A stretch of 64,000 nucleotides of DNA from NCBI GenBank assembly GCA_049487715.1, contig CP150574.1, positions 496,001-560,000 on the forward strand, in the 5' to 3' direction. The position numbers and the translations under genes are program-made. This DNA is from Pycnococcus provasolii (Eukaryota > Chlorophyta > Pseudoscourfieldiophyceae > Pseudoscourfieldiales). Shown one piece after another: positions 1 through 9,288 of the stretch. Within the stretch, counting starts at the first letter, position 1; each line of letters begins with the position of its first letter. The notes under the pieces were generated by a model. It was not told where the DNA came from. It saw nothing but the letters and a program-made list of their open reading frames with translations, and searched no databases.

Positions 1-1
1 T

Positions 2-565
2 GCGGCTAGCCTCGTCGTTGTCAGCGACGATGAGGTTTCGCTCACCACAAGCTCGCTCGACGATGCGATCGACGACAACGTGCAAGAGGCGTCGTTCAAC
101 GACGACGACAACGACGACCGCGAATGTGACGATAGCGACGACATGCCACCCGAGGCAGGCACAAGCAAGGCCGAAGCCATGCTCGCTCGTCTCGAGCAGA
201 TGATGCAGCGTGCCGCCGAGTCGAAAAGCTCTCAGGCACCTCCTGCACCTCCTGCAAAGGAGATGGCATCACCTCTTCCGCCTCCTACGCGTCAGCGCAC
301 GCAAGCTGGGATGCGACGCGATGCTCTTTCGGCCGTCACGGCAGCCTTGCGCCGTGCTGAAGTCTCAGAAGCTAATGCAACGAGGCGTGACAACACCGCG
401 CATGTCGAGGCATGCGCAGTCAACGCGACGCTCAAGATGATTGCGCGCGACTTTGAGAGTTCGACGGGGGATCATCATCGCCACGACGATGCTGATGTCG
501 GTGCAGTCCCTCGAGTCCGATGGGGACCGCGCGCGCGGGCGCTACGGCGTGAATGCCACGTGTGA
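2..565 (+). CDS. 3' end of an unknown acidic, Pro/Ala-rich protein gene (cut by window edge)
   Basis: The reading frame is open from base 2 to a TGA at 563-565, with no ATG that looks like a start, so this is the C-terminal part of a gene beginning to the left. The visible ~187 residues start with an acidic Asp-rich stretch, then a short predicted helix (around AMLARLEQMMQRAAE), a Pro/Ala-rich linker, and an Arg-rich tail. No family is recognised. A TGTAA motif at 592-596 lies 27 bases after the stop and fits a chlorophyte poly(A) signal, which supports this being a real gene end. The frame alone cannot exclude a chance open frame in GC-rich DNA. Confidence 0.45.
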   Translation, partial: AASLVVVSDDEVSLTTSSLDDAIDDNVQEASFNDDDNDDRECDDSDDMPPEAGTSKAEAMLARLEQMMQRAAESKSSQAPPAPPAKEMASPLPPPTRQRTQAGMRRDALSAVTAALRRAEVSEANATRRDNTAHVEACAVNATLKMIARDFESSTGDHHRHDDADVGAVPRVRWGPRARALRRECHV

Positions 566-1420
566 AAAAGTAGTCGAAGAAATGCATGAAATGTAATAAC
601 ACCTTCACGACAATTGTTTTGTAAACAAAGTGAACTCCATTACATTACTGAATGAGATGTCTTTGACTTGAAAGAAAGAAAACAAAATTTAATACTAGGA
701 TCGCTCATTCAATACTTAATGGCGCGGCGATACCATCAATGGCCTCTTCCCCTCCGACCCGAGCTCCGACTGGTTTCTACTGTTAGTTGTTTGGGCCAGC
801 ATCTGTCACAATCATCCGCTGCAGCGCAGCACGCGCAGCACGTCGTCGCGTGCACGTCGATGCGCGAGTGGCGCCACCGCACTACTTCTCGACGACGCGT
901 ACGTTGCGACCGCTCGTCTAGCAGGCGGATGCGGGACTCAGGCATCGAAAGCGAGGCGGCGACGGACGTATTTCACGCGCGTGTCATCAGTGATTGGGGT
1001 GAAGACGCTGACGAGGACTTTTTTGAAAATAACTCGTAGGAGTTTTTGTGTAAAATGTTTGTATATACATGATTGCAGTCTCAACTCCAAGACAGTCCCC
1101 TTTCCCACATATTGCACTCCTCTAGATACTATTCTAGCGGCAGGTAGAGTCGTAAGTCTGACCCTTGAGTCATCGTGTTGATGCTTGGTTGGTGGCGCTG
1201 GCGACGACATCAACGAAAACAAGTCGCAACCGGAGCCCTCACTACGCCAACGAAAGCGCCCTGATAGAGTGATACAACCTTCGAAATCACCTGCGCAATG
1301 TACAAAAACGCGAAGTGAATGGCACCGGTGAATGGGCTGAATGGTGAAAGTGAATGGTGTGAATGGACGACGTTGGACAAATAAAGTGTAACTTCATTAC
1401 TGAAAGAAAGAAAACAAAAT
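566..1420. other. intergenic region between two convergent gene ends
   Basis: No convincing gene is seen. It holds the 3' region of the left-edge gene, including TGTAA at 592-596, and one copy of a 26-bp direct repeat (670-695) whose partner (1402-1427) spans the ARC6 stop codon. An open frame at 668-1039 ends in an acidic tail but has no recognisable domain and starts inside the repeat. Confidence 0.5.
670..695. repeat. 26-bp direct repeat, copy A
   Basis: Identical to 1402-1427. Both copies are also preceded by ATTACTG, within 1 to 21 bases. Copy B contains the ARC6 stop codon and the start of its 3' UTR, so copy A looks like a duplicated piece of that 3' end about 730 bp downstream. Confidence 0.8.
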
Positions 1421-1427
1421 TTAATAC
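1402..1427. repeat. 26-bp direct repeat, copy B (ARC6 3' end)
   Basis: Exact match to 670-695. It covers the ARC6 stop codon (1421-1423, minus strand) and the first bases of its 3' UTR. Confidence 0.8.
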
Positions 1428-4075
1428 AACACCCGTCCACCGCAAATCTTCCATTTGCCCTTGGTTCGCAGCAGCTCGTAGCGAACGCGATACGAGCTGT
1501 TGTAGGAATCCGCACGCTCGTCACTCTGTCTTCCATTCGTCTTCGGCGCAGCGCCCTCGCGCAGCACGGCACTCTCATCAATCGACGCGAGAACAACCGC
1601 GCGGTCGAACTTCGAGTTCAACTCAACACCTTCAATTGTTAGCGACAACAGGCTGTAGTCCCACCTCCAGCCCATGTTGCGCACGTGCTTCGCGCGCGCA
1701 CGCCAGTGCTCCTTCATCGGACCCTCCAGAATTTCGTCCAGGCGGGCGATGCTGTGCTTCGGTCCCAAGGCTTCGTTTTTTATTTTTTGCCAGCTCTCAA
1801 TCACCTCGTGAGCCTGCATCTTCGTCAGCGTCGCCTGCTTCGCTTGCTCCGAGCGTCCCTTGACGGACTTCTCGGTCGTCGCCTGCTTCGCTTGCTCCGA
1901 GCGTCCCTTGACGGACAACTCGGCACGAGCCGCATTCTGAGACGCCGTGGCTGATCTCCACGTCGATGACGTCCCTGGCTTGCGCGTCACCTCGTCCATG
2001 AACTGCATCGCCCTGGGCACCACGTCGAACTTCAGTCCCGCGAGCACAGCAGCGCCCACGAGCAGCATCGCTTGCCCGAGCGCGCGCGCGCGCATTTCAT
2101 CCGCCGGGGCTGGGGCATCTGGTGCAACCGCCGCCGCCGCCGCCGCCGCATCCTCTCGTGCGTCCGGCGGAGCGGGTGTTCCCGCCGCCAGATAGCGCTG
2201 AGTAGCGTCGTCCGACCCGCTCACGATTGCTCGATACGCCGCACGGGGCATGCTGACAGAGTCGCCGAGAAGTCGCGACAGACGCGCGGGTATGGGCAGC
2301 ACCACATCCTCCTCCCGGCGGCAGAACCAGCGCACGTGCGGGTCCGCAAACCAGTCGTCGAGGCTTCCAGGCGGCACCAGGCCCCCCTCCTCCAGTCTGC
2401 TGTCCTCCTCCGGAACCGCGCGCGTTGCGGCGACCGGCCGGCTCTCGCCACCTTCTTCGTCCGCATCGTCTCCCCTCGAATTGACCATCTGCGTGGCGTA
2501 AAAGGTATCGCGGAAGGCGGGCAGCACGTCGCGCATGAGATGCCCTTGGCAGAGCGCGCACACCGCCTGCAGGGCACCCTCGTCGCCCGCGTTTGCATCC
2601 GCCTGCCGCAGGACGCGACGCACGCTCAGTTCTGCACCTTTCAGCCGCTCGAGAGCGTCTTCGGGTTGGCCGAGCAGAAGCGCGGCGGTGGCACGCCCAA
2701 TCGCCGCGCCGGTGTCGTCGTCGCCCGCGACGGCGCACAGCTCCATCGCCTCGCGTATCAGGCTCGGCCGGCGATCCACCCACCCGCGCGCGAGGTATGC
2801 ACGAGCAAATATCACGCTCAGCTGGCGTGGCAGCGGCCTCGACTCCGACGCTTCGGAGTACAGGGCCATGAGCTCGTACGTCGTCATGTGCTTCGACGCG
2901 GCGCGCAGGAAGTCCACGAGTCGCGCGTTGGGTCCTTGTTCCGGTTTTGCGGCGTTCGCGAAGTCGAGTCCGGTGCCCCAAACAACGCGGCGCAGAGATC
3001 GCAGCCCTTCCCTTCGCTCGCGCTGGTGCGAGTCGTCGAGCGGAAGCGCGAGCAGCTCGAGCACGTACCTCACGAGGTTGCGATTCAGCAGCTCGTACAC
3101 CTGCAGCTGCAGAGCCGGCGCGAGGTCGTCGCCACCCTCCTCCTGCAGGACGCGCAGAGCTTCCTCGAGCTTGCGGCACCCGTCCGCGACACGCGGCGGC
3201 GTCGCCTGCAGCGAGTCTCGACTTCGTTCGCAGTAGACGAGCGCGAGCGCGAGTGCAGCGTCTCTTCGTCCTGGGTCAGACTTGGCGGCAGGTTCGAGTC
3301 CAGGAGCTCCGTACAGGTACGCACGTCCGTGCGTCTGGACGTCGTCCATGCATCCCACCTCCTGCAGCGCGCAGAGTGCTCCTGGCACGTCGTCCCAGTT
3401 GACGTCGAGCAGCACGCCGCCGGTGGTGGTTGAGGTGGTTGTTTGTTGGTCCCTGTCGTCGTTGCCTGTTGTTGATCTTTCGTCCTCCTGTCGTGCCTTG
3501 ACAGCTGCAAGGTATGCTTCCCTGAGCTCTTCGTCAAGCAGCGTATCTCTCGCTTGTTTGAGGAGCGCGTTGCGAAACGCCACGGCGTGTTCGGAGAATC
3601 CGACGATTTCCGCGGGCGACGACGCGTCGTCATCATCTGTCGTTGTATTGTCGTTGTCGTCGTCGGCGGCGTCGGCATCATCTTCGGCAACGCTGGCCGC
3701 TCCTGACGTAGATGGAGACGCTGCATCGTCAACCAGTTGCGCATACGCCTTTTGCACCAACTCCGCAAACGACCAGTCCCCGGGGGAGGAGGAGGCAGGA
3801 GGTGGGTTCAGGCCTAGAAGAAGGTAGTAGTCAACAGGCAGTGCAATTTTCTTCCTAAGCCGGGATGAAAACCCAGACCGAGATCGCCCCGACGAACCAC
3901 CACCATTAAGAACACCCCAAAAGCAAACTGCGACATTGCGGTTGCGGTTGCGGCGGCGAGACCCAACCAAAAGGGGGGAGCGCCAAACAAACCCACCAAC
4001 AGCCCTCCTAACCCCAACCAAGGACTTCTTCAAGGACGGCGCGGCAGAACATCGGACGGACATGCTGCGAGACAT
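1421..4075 (-). CDS. ARC6: ARC6-like chloroplast division protein
   Basis: 884 codons, single exon, ATG at 4075. ARC6 is an inner-envelope protein that tethers and stabilises the FtsZ ring on the stromal side and recruits PDV proteins through its intermembrane domain. Seen here: an Arg-rich N-terminus like a transit peptide (1-75); a J-like segment starting LPVDYYLLLGLNP (~79-90) and continuing to ~190; a conserved VNWDDVPGALCALQEVG block; a membrane segment (~665-682); and the C-terminal ARC6 domain (~755-884) with ESWQKIKNEALGPKH and the KGKWKICGGRVLY end. Plant ARC6 is about 800 residues, so this copy is somewhat long. Between membrane segment and C-terminal domain lies a 16-residue tandem duplication. 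ARC6 rather than its paralogue PARC6 is inferred from the overall match; the two are hard to separate by eye. Confidence 0.9.
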   Translation of the reverse strand: MSRSMSVRCSAAPSLKKSLVGVRRAVGGFVWRSPLLVGSRRRNRNRNVAVCFWGVLNGGGSSGRSRSGFSSRLRKKIALPVDYYLLLGLNPPPASSSPGDWSFAELVQKAYAQLVDDAASPSTSGAASVAEDDADAADDDNDNTTTDDDDASSPAEIVGFSEHAVAFRNALLKQARDTLLDEELREAYLAAVKARQEDERSTTGNDDRDQQTTTSTTTGGVLLDVNWDDVPGALCALQEVGCMDDVQTHGRAYLYGAPGLEPAAKSDPGRRDAALALALVYCERSRDSLQATPPRVADGCRKLEEALRVLQEEGGDDLAPALQLQVYELLNRNLVRYVLELLALPLDDSHQRERREGLRSLRRVVWGTGLDFANAAKPEQGPNARLVDFLRAASKHMTTYELMALYSEASESRPLPRQLSVIFARAYLARGWVDRRPSLIREAMELCAVAGDDDTGAAIGRATAALLLGQPEDALERLKGAELSVRRVLRQADANAGDEGALQAVCALCQGHLMRDVLPAFRDTFYATQMVNSRGDDADEEGGESRPVAATRAVPEEDSRLEEGGLVPPGSLDDWFADPHVRWFCRREEDVVLPIPARLSRLLGDSVSMPRAAYRAIVSGSDDATQRYLAAGTPAPPDAREDAAAAAAAVAPDAPAPADEMRARALGQAMLLVGAAVLAGLKFDVVPRAMQFMDEVTRKPGTSSTWRSATASQNAARAELSVKGRSEQAKQATTEKSVKGRSEQAKQATLTKMQAHEVIESWQKIKNEALGPKHSIARLDEILEGPMKEHWRARAKHVRNMGWRWDYSLLSLTIEGVELNSKFDRAVVLASIDESAVLREGAAPKTNGRQSDERADSYNSSYRVRYELLRTKGKWKICGGRVLY
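1830..1916 (-). repeat. 48-bp tandem duplication inside ARC6
   Basis: Bases 1830-1868 and 1878-1916 are identical (39 bp, period 48 bp). This gives two copies of a 16-residue unit beginning SVKGRSEQAKQAT in the linker between the membrane helix and the C-terminal intermembrane-space domain. The near identity of the DNA suggests a recent event. Confidence 0.9.
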
Positions 4076-4091
4076 GCGAGAACTGGCACGC

Positions 4092-4150
4092 GGGAAGGGA
4101 AGGGAAGGGAAGGGAAGGGAAGGGAAGGGAAGGGAAGGGAAGGGAAGGGA
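4092..4150. repeat. (GGGAA)n microsatellite upstream of ARC6
   Basis: About 12 perfect units of GGGAA, ending about 17 bp upstream of the ARC6 start codon. On the ARC6 sense strand it reads (TTCCC)n, a pyrimidine tract in the 5' UTR or core promoter. Confidence 0.95.
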
Positions 4151-4243
4151 GCCGAGAACCAGGGAAAAACCCTAAGCGGAGAATACTGTAGTTATTCGGC
4201 TTTTGGGTTGGGTTCCCGCGGGAACTCCGGGAAGGGTTGGAAA

Positions 4244-4442
4244 CAGAGGGGGCTCAGGGGGGGGGGGACGGATTCGGGGAGGGGTTTTCCCTCCCCTGGG
4301 TCCTGACACAGCCCCCACACAGTTTGAGTGGAGATGGGCGCCTATGGGCTATGGGCTATGGCGCCGCGTTGACTCCGCCATGCGCGACGTCGTGCGTATG
4401 TGCGAGATCACATTTGCCGCAGCTGAAACTGGGCAGATACAT
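4244..4442. repeat. dispersed repeat, copy 1
   Basis: Matches 10062-10236 closely. The shared core contains GACACAGCCCCCACACAGTT, GTTGACTCCGCCATGCGCGA and CACATTTGCCGCAGCTGAAA. Copy 1 carries a ~14-bp extra GGGCTAT duplication. In both places a transposon-protein fragment follows on the right side, so this is probably part of a mobile element. Confidence 0.85.
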
Positions 4443-4488
4443 ACCTCACATACTCAGCTACTTTCATACCAGCAGTGTCGGTCCACTC

Positions 4489-4746
4489 GATGGCAAAGCA
4501 AGCGCGCTATGCGCAGATTCGCAGAACCCCGAGCTGAACGACGTGGAAGAGCGCGAGAGAATAACTCGGTACTTCGCGCCTGCGGAGGACGCACTGACTA
4601 CTTGGAACTACGCGAACCTCATCGTGCTCCTGCAAGTCTTCTTCTTCTGCTGCAGAATACCATTCGCGGTCGTCGACCACTGGGCGTTTCGCGCGCTGCT
4701 GTACGCGTTACGTCCAGTTTATGGATTTATGGGAGTTCCCCCCGTC
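4489..4746 (+). pseudogene. hAT-type transposase fragment (relic)
   Basis: One frame reads a stretch resembling the region just after the zinc finger of BED/hAT transposases: an acidic segment ending ERITRYFAPAEDALTTWNYA, then CRIPFAVVDHWAFRALLYAL and RPVYGF, like the family pattern of a small aromatic block followed by IPFxVVexxxFrxllxaLxPxY. No finger, catalytic domain or dimerisation domain is linked to it, so it is a fragment. It is not a copy of the intact element at 58.8-61.8 kb, whose equivalent segment differs. Confidence 0.45.
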
Positions 4747-5023
4747 GTCGTGTTCGCTCATCGGTCTCTGCAGCGGCAGGCACGCCTCTGAAACAGCGGG
4801 AACGTCTTCAGATCGAGCCGCTCCTCCTCCGAGTACAGGTGCTTGACGTTTGCAGCACGAGCCACCCGCTTCCCCGTGTGCACGAGTTGACGACCGGGAT
4901 CCCGAACCTGATCCCCTCAATTTTGTAACTACGATCTACGAGGGATCCCCGAGTCAACGCTCCACGACGCTGCCTCCCCCCCGAACCGCACACAACGGCG
5001 CCCCACAACGAGCTGGGCCGGAA

Positions 5024-7222
5024 ATGGCGGCGGCATCTTATCGCGCTAGTGCGACGACTCCTCTGTCCCTGCCTGACGAACTTCAACGAGGTGCGCAGCG
5101 TTTGTCCTCCTCCTCACTTGCACTTGCTTCTGCACCTGCTTCTTTGGATTCACACGCGCGCAGGCTTTATTTACTCGCGTCTCAGATTCTCGCTGGTGAA
5201 GGTGGTGATGATGCAAAGGGTAGTAGTACCTCAGGACAACAACTACCCGTAGCGTTTCGCCTCGTTCTTGGCGAAACGCTCCCGAAAGTATACGTGCCAT
5301 TCGCATGCCGACTCATAACAAAACAACACGTCTACCACGCAGAGTCTGTCGCCTTCTTAACGGCGTGCGCGCAATCGCACGCGCGATGGATCAAACACCA
5401 CGTCACATCGAGTCTGCCTATCGACGTCGCTTCCCTTTCCAACCAACAACCTCTCGGATCGGCGTCTCTCGCTTCCCTGCGTCAACTCAACCACCTGCTT
5501 GCGCACATTGCCGCGCGGTTCCGAACACGCACTGAGTCGTTCGTAGAAGCTGCGAACGACATTCTCGACGCCATCTACGGAAACGACGCGCACGCTTCTT
5601 CTGGGGCAATTTCGAACGACAAGAAAAACACACCAGACGAGGACGCCTTTCGACACGTACACACACACGGCAACGCGCGGCAACTCGTCAACCACAGCGA
5701 CCTCACGAACGTGCTCGACGGCTTGCGTGAGCTGCTCAGCCACCGGAACGTACCGAACGGCTCAGAACCCAGCGATGTACCGCTACGGAGCATCCTTCAA
5801 CTAGCTCGCCGCCTCGTTCTCGTTGGCGCTTCAAGAGCAGCGGCAGATTCTCCCTCAAGCACGACGACGTCAGCTGGGGTACGTGGTGCACAAATCGCAG
5901 AAGGACACGTGCGCGCCGCGGACGTCACAAAAGAAGGAGCCAAACTGCTCAAAATGCTTCTGGCAGTCACCGGCACGAAGGTGGCATACGTCATCACGCC
6001 CATTGCACGCACCGTGGCGGCGGGACTGGACGCGGTGAAAGTCACGCACGACAGTCCAACAAGCACGCTTCGTGTTCGTGAGCTGATGTATGGCGTGCTT
6101 TCCGCATTACTGAGTCGAGGTGGACTTTCCGCCGCGAGTGTGTGTGCGGCAACCATCGTGGATGCAACATTCGAGGAAATGCATCCAAGCGGACGTGTTC
6201 ATGCGCAAGTTGCCGAGTCGCTGAGGTTTACCACCAGCAGCACAACAACAACAGCAACAACAGCAACATTCTCAACCACCACCACGCCACAACACACTTT
6301 CCAAGCCATGGCAACGCAAACGGCAGCAGCGCAAGCTTGGGCAAGCCTGCTGACATGCTCCGGACGTGCGATTCCGGAGACGCCCGAGCGCGCGCTCGTT
6401 GACGGTGCTGCGCTGCGATTCCTGAGAGGTGCCGCGACGATGCGTGGAGCGTTGGCGTCGCGCACGAGACAAAGTATATATGCAGGCTGCGAGGTGGCGG
6501 ACGTCGCAAACCTCACGAAAATATTTGCAGAAACTCTCGAGCGTTGGCGGCTGGCGGCGGCGCGTCTCGCGGTCGCCGCACTGCTCACGGGGCGACCGGC
6601 GGGCTCGGACGACCAATTCGCGGGAGAGGCGTTAGTGCTGCTGCGTGTTGGGGCGTCAAGGAGCGGTTCTGACGCATATGCGAAAGCTTGTCAGGATGCG
6701 GTGGCGGCTGCCGAGTGCGCATTCCACCCAAGATCAAGACAAATCTTAGGGAAAAGTGGCTTGAGCGATGCCATGCCCGCCATCGCGATGCATGAGAATG
6801 CCACGGGTGTGACGACGAATCATTCGTCGTCGTGGGCAAAGCGAGCAGCCGTCGCTGTCGCCCAGTCTGCTGCAGCAGTTGATGTACCGATGACGACGAT
6901 GCCCGAGCCGGAACCGGAGACGAAGGAGAAGGAGAAGAATGACAACAATATCAACAAAGACGACAACAACAAGAACGACGACGACGCTCACGCATCGGAG
7001 CGCCATCGCCTTCTGGAAGAGATGGCAAAAGCCACCAAGCGTTCACGCGAAGAGGGTGCATCAGCCGCGGCAATGCAGGTGGCTGAGCCAAGGTCAAAGC
7101 GCCCTTCCACCGCAGATAAGCCGATGGAGACACCAGCGCCGAAATCTGCGGCTGTCGAAAATGCCGGCGGCGGCGGCGGTGGCGACGACGACGACGACGA
7201 CTTTCCTGAGATTGTCATGTAG
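5024..7222 (+). CDS. unknown helical protein with acidic C-terminal tail
   Basis: 732 codons, single exon, from ATG 5024 (MAAASYRASA) to TAG. The frame stays open upstream without another ATG. The first ~600 residues are Ala/Leu-rich and look like stacked helices. A low-complexity Thr stretch lies near residue 410, followed by a Lys/Asp/Asn-rich linker, a basic possible nuclear signal (RSKRPSTADK) and a tail of Gly then Asp ending DDDDDDFPEIVM. The plan of helical repeats, basic patch and acidic tail recalls Rix1/PELP1 ribosome-biogenesis proteins, but that is only a guess; no diagnostic motif is seen. TGTAA at 7236-7240 marks the likely poly(A) signal. The gene ends 28 bp from the convergent gene on the other strand. 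Confidence 0.75.
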   Translation: MAAASYRASATTPLSLPDELQRGAQRLSSSSLALASAPASLDSHARRLYLLASQILAGEGGDDAKGSSTSGQQLPVAFRLVLGETLPKVYVPFACRLITKQHVYHAESVAFLTACAQSHARWIKHHVTSSLPIDVASLSNQQPLGSASLASLRQLNHLLAHIAARFRTRTESFVEAANDILDAIYGNDAHASSGAISNDKKNTPDEDAFRHVHTHGNARQLVNHSDLTNVLDGLRELLSHRNVPNGSEPSDVPLRSILQLARRLVLVGASRAAADSPSSTTTSAGVRGAQIAEGHVRAADVTKEGAKLLKMLLAVTGTKVAYVITPIARTVAAGLDAVKVTHDSPTSTLRVRELMYGVLSALLSRGGLSAASVCAATIVDATFEEMHPSGRVHAQVAESLRFTTSSTTTTATTATFSTTTTPQHTFQAMATQTAAAQAWASLLTCSGRAIPETPERALVDGAALRFLRGAATMRGALASRTRQSIYAGCEVADVANLTKIFAETLERWRLAAARLAVAALLTGRPAGSDDQFAGEALVLLRVGASRSGSDAYAKACQDAVAAAECAFHPRSRQILGKSGLSDAMPAIAMHENATGVTTNHSSSWAKRAAVAVAQSAAAVDVPMTTMPEPEPETKEKEKNDNNINKDDNNKNDDDAHASERHRLLEEMAKATKRSREEGASAAAMQVAEPRSKRPSTADKPMETPAPKSAAVENAGGGGGGDDDDDDFPEIVM

Positions 7223-7250
7223 CAACAAATTTCCTTGTAAATGAATTATT

Positions 7251-9077
7251 TTACTGTTCGCGTTCACGGTCACTGTCATCGCCGTCGTTGTCGCTGCTGT
7301 CGCTGCTGCTGCTACTGCTACTACTACTGTTGCTGCTGCTGCTGCTGCTGCTGTCTTCTTCTTCCTCCTCCTCCGTCTCCGTCTCCGTCTCCGTCTCCTC
7401 CATCTCCTTTTCCTTTCCCTTCCCATTCACCTCCTTAATCATGCCAACAGCGTTGTCGGCGCTCATCAAAGATGATGTCTCAAGCTCTTCCAAGGGCTCC
7501 TCATCCTCGCCAAAACGCTTCCGACGAGCAATCTTTCGAGCTCTCACCTCTGTATTATTTAGTGTGTTAGGCTGTTAGTGCTTGTTGTTTTTATCTGCCA
7601 TGTATGGTTAGAGGTTAGACTTACCCTCCTCAGAGAACGACGGACGCCACGGGTCGAACCTTTCGATGCGCAGGATCTGCGCAACGCGGCGCACGTACTT
7701 GCGAGCCCTTGGTGCCACCTTCGCCTTTCGGGCGATGGCAACGTACTCGGCAAGAAGTGTACTGAAGTGCTTGCTCTGCGATTCTGGGAAGCGAAGCAAG
7801 AAGTTGCCCTTGTCCCGGCGATCGAACAGCATGTTAAGCGTGACCCACATAACCTCCCTCTCGCACTCGTCGAGCATTTTGTGAGCTTCCAATGCCGTCA
7901 TCGACTTGCGATCTTGAGCCTTATTCTTGTGCCCTTGATAAATCTTCCACATTCTGCGCTTCGCTTCGACGACGAGGATGTACGTCTTTCTCTTGCTCTC
8001 CTCTACCGTCAATTCAGTCAACGGAGCCTTGGGTCGTCCCGTGGGGTGTACGCGAGGATCTCTCTTTTGAAAGTCCGTGCGAACGCCGATCCACGACGCG
8101 TGCTCGATAAGCCTCATGTAGTGCTTCCAGTCGGTCGAAGGTCGCACGCCCACGTGGCGCGAACGCCAGTGCGCGGACACCGCTGACGCGAACGAAACGC
8201 CGCCTCGCGAGATGATCAGCGCTTCGTGCATTCCCGGCGACAGCGGGGCTTCGGAGTGCATTCTTTCGAGGTCTGCATGTTTTCCAAATCGCATAAGCTG
8301 CTTAGCTGTTGCTGCGGCGAATGCCGCGTCTCCAAATGTGCTTTTGTACATTTCCGTCTCCGCGTCAGCGTCGTATGACACGGCGTCGGCGTTCGTGTCC
8401 GTCGTCGCGCTCGCGTCGTCGTCTCCTCTCGCGATCTTCCTTGCGTTTTTCCTTCTTGCTAGTCTTGCCTTGGCTCTGGGAGCTGGCGGTACGAGCGCGA
8501 GGAGCTGTTCTGTGGCCGCGGTATGTTCGCCTGCCTTCCATAGTTCTTGCAGGTTGAGTAGCTGCTGGTAGTTGGCGTTGAACGACTCCGGCTTGGGTTC
8601 AGCAGGTTGCGCGGCCGCCGATATGGGGGCCGTCTCTGTTGAGGTGTTCTCCGAACCGTTCGTCAGAGACGAGTGTGCAGGCTTAACATCATCCTGAAGA
8701 ACACCTGAAGACGACGACGACGACGAAGGAGCGTGAGTTAACTCCTCCTCACCACCACCACCACCACCACCACCACCACCATGATCACGAGCCGTATTGG
8801 AAGTATTATGATCGCCCTTCTCAAGCTCCTGCAAAACTGCTTGGGCCCCAAGAGCAGGAGGGATCAACGACGACGAGAATGACTGAAATGCTGATGACTG
8901 GAAGTCCCTCAATGACGACGACGAGCCTCTCAGAAGTCTAGTGGACAAGTACCCCAAGAAAGATTGATTGAAAGATTGATTGGACGACCCAAAGGGACTG
9001 GTACGAAAGTAACCACTACTCAAAGACAAAGCACTTCCGAAATGAGTCCAGGAAGTTGAAGATCGCGCCGCCGTCAT
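7251..9077 (-). CDS. unknown, possibly organelle-targeted protein with poly-Ser/acidic tail
   Basis: Two exons, 7625-9077 and 7549-7251, joined over a 75-nt intron (7550-7624; GTAAGT donor, CACTAAC branch, ACAG acceptor) that restores the frame, giving 583 residues. The start is taken at ATG 9077 (MTAARSSTSW); the frame further upstream has only non-ATG codons. The N-terminus is rich in Ser, Phe, Arg and Leu with few acidic residues, as in organelle presequences. Then come low-complexity Gly, Glu and Ser runs, a conserved-looking basic/aromatic region (HWRSRHVGVRPSTDWKHYMR and later) and a C-terminus of Glu/Thr, poly-Ser and Asp. No family is recognised. A telomere-like CCCTAA tract lies about 95 bp upstream of the start. 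Confidence 0.75.
8752..8781. repeat. CCA/GGT trinucleotide run
   Basis: A run of CACCAC triplets encoding poly-Gly in the minus-strand gene. It is a coding microsatellite likely to vary in length between isolates. Confidence 0.8.
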
Positions 9078-9171
9078 GACGCGCACCTTCAGGGGGTATG
9101 ACGACGACGATGGGGGAGGGCGCCGCCAATGAAACAACAGGCAAGGCACCAGGATGAGTTCTTTCCCTGGG

Positions 9172-9204
9172 AACCCTAATCATAACCCTAACCCTAACCC
9201 TAAA
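9172..9204. repeat. telomere-like CCCTAA tract
   Basis: AACCCTAATCATAACCCTAA followed by two more CCCTAA units, about 95 bp upstream of the minus-strand start codon at 9077. Similar tracts occur at 26746, 39464 and 42709. Confidence 0.85.
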
Positions 9205-9260
9205 CTCCCGATCAGGCATGGCCAAGCCATCTCGCCGTTAAAAATACGGCCGTTTTGGTT

Positions 9261-9288
9261 GCAGGTCAGCCCCTTCCGGCCACCTTTA
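9261..9288. repeat. 28-bp direct repeat, left copy
   Basis: Identical to 9993-10020; it begins GCAGGTCAGCCCCTTCCGGC. The pair brackets about 700 bp with no conserved gene, as expected for long-terminal-like remnants or a non-autonomous insert. Confidence 0.85.

Larger units (their letters stand above)
4076..5023. other. intergenic region between divergent ARC6 and the 5.0-kb gene
   Basis: Contains the GGGAA satellite (4092-4150), copy 1 of a ~180-bp dispersed repeat (4244-4442) and a transposase-like relic (~4489-4746). The promoters of both flanking genes must lie within or between these elements. Nothing recognisable is seen from 4750 to 5023. Confidence 0.6.

Noticed and set aside
668-1039. 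ORF of 123 codons
   Set aside because: Begins inside the 26-bp repeat, has no domain and no ATG in a good context; kept only as intergenic note.
2097-3179. Long minus-strand ORF overlapping ARC6
   Set aside because: Shadow frame of ARC6 in GC-rich DNA, Arg/Pro/Ala-rich only.
4489-4746. Idea that this is a second copy of the hAT element at 58.8-61.8 kb
   Set aside because: No matching terminal repeats or subterminal CGAATCGG motifs, and the protein segment differs.
7319-7354. CTG/GCT triplet run near 7.3 kb as a separate gene
   Set aside because: It is the poly-Ser coding end of the minus-strand gene.
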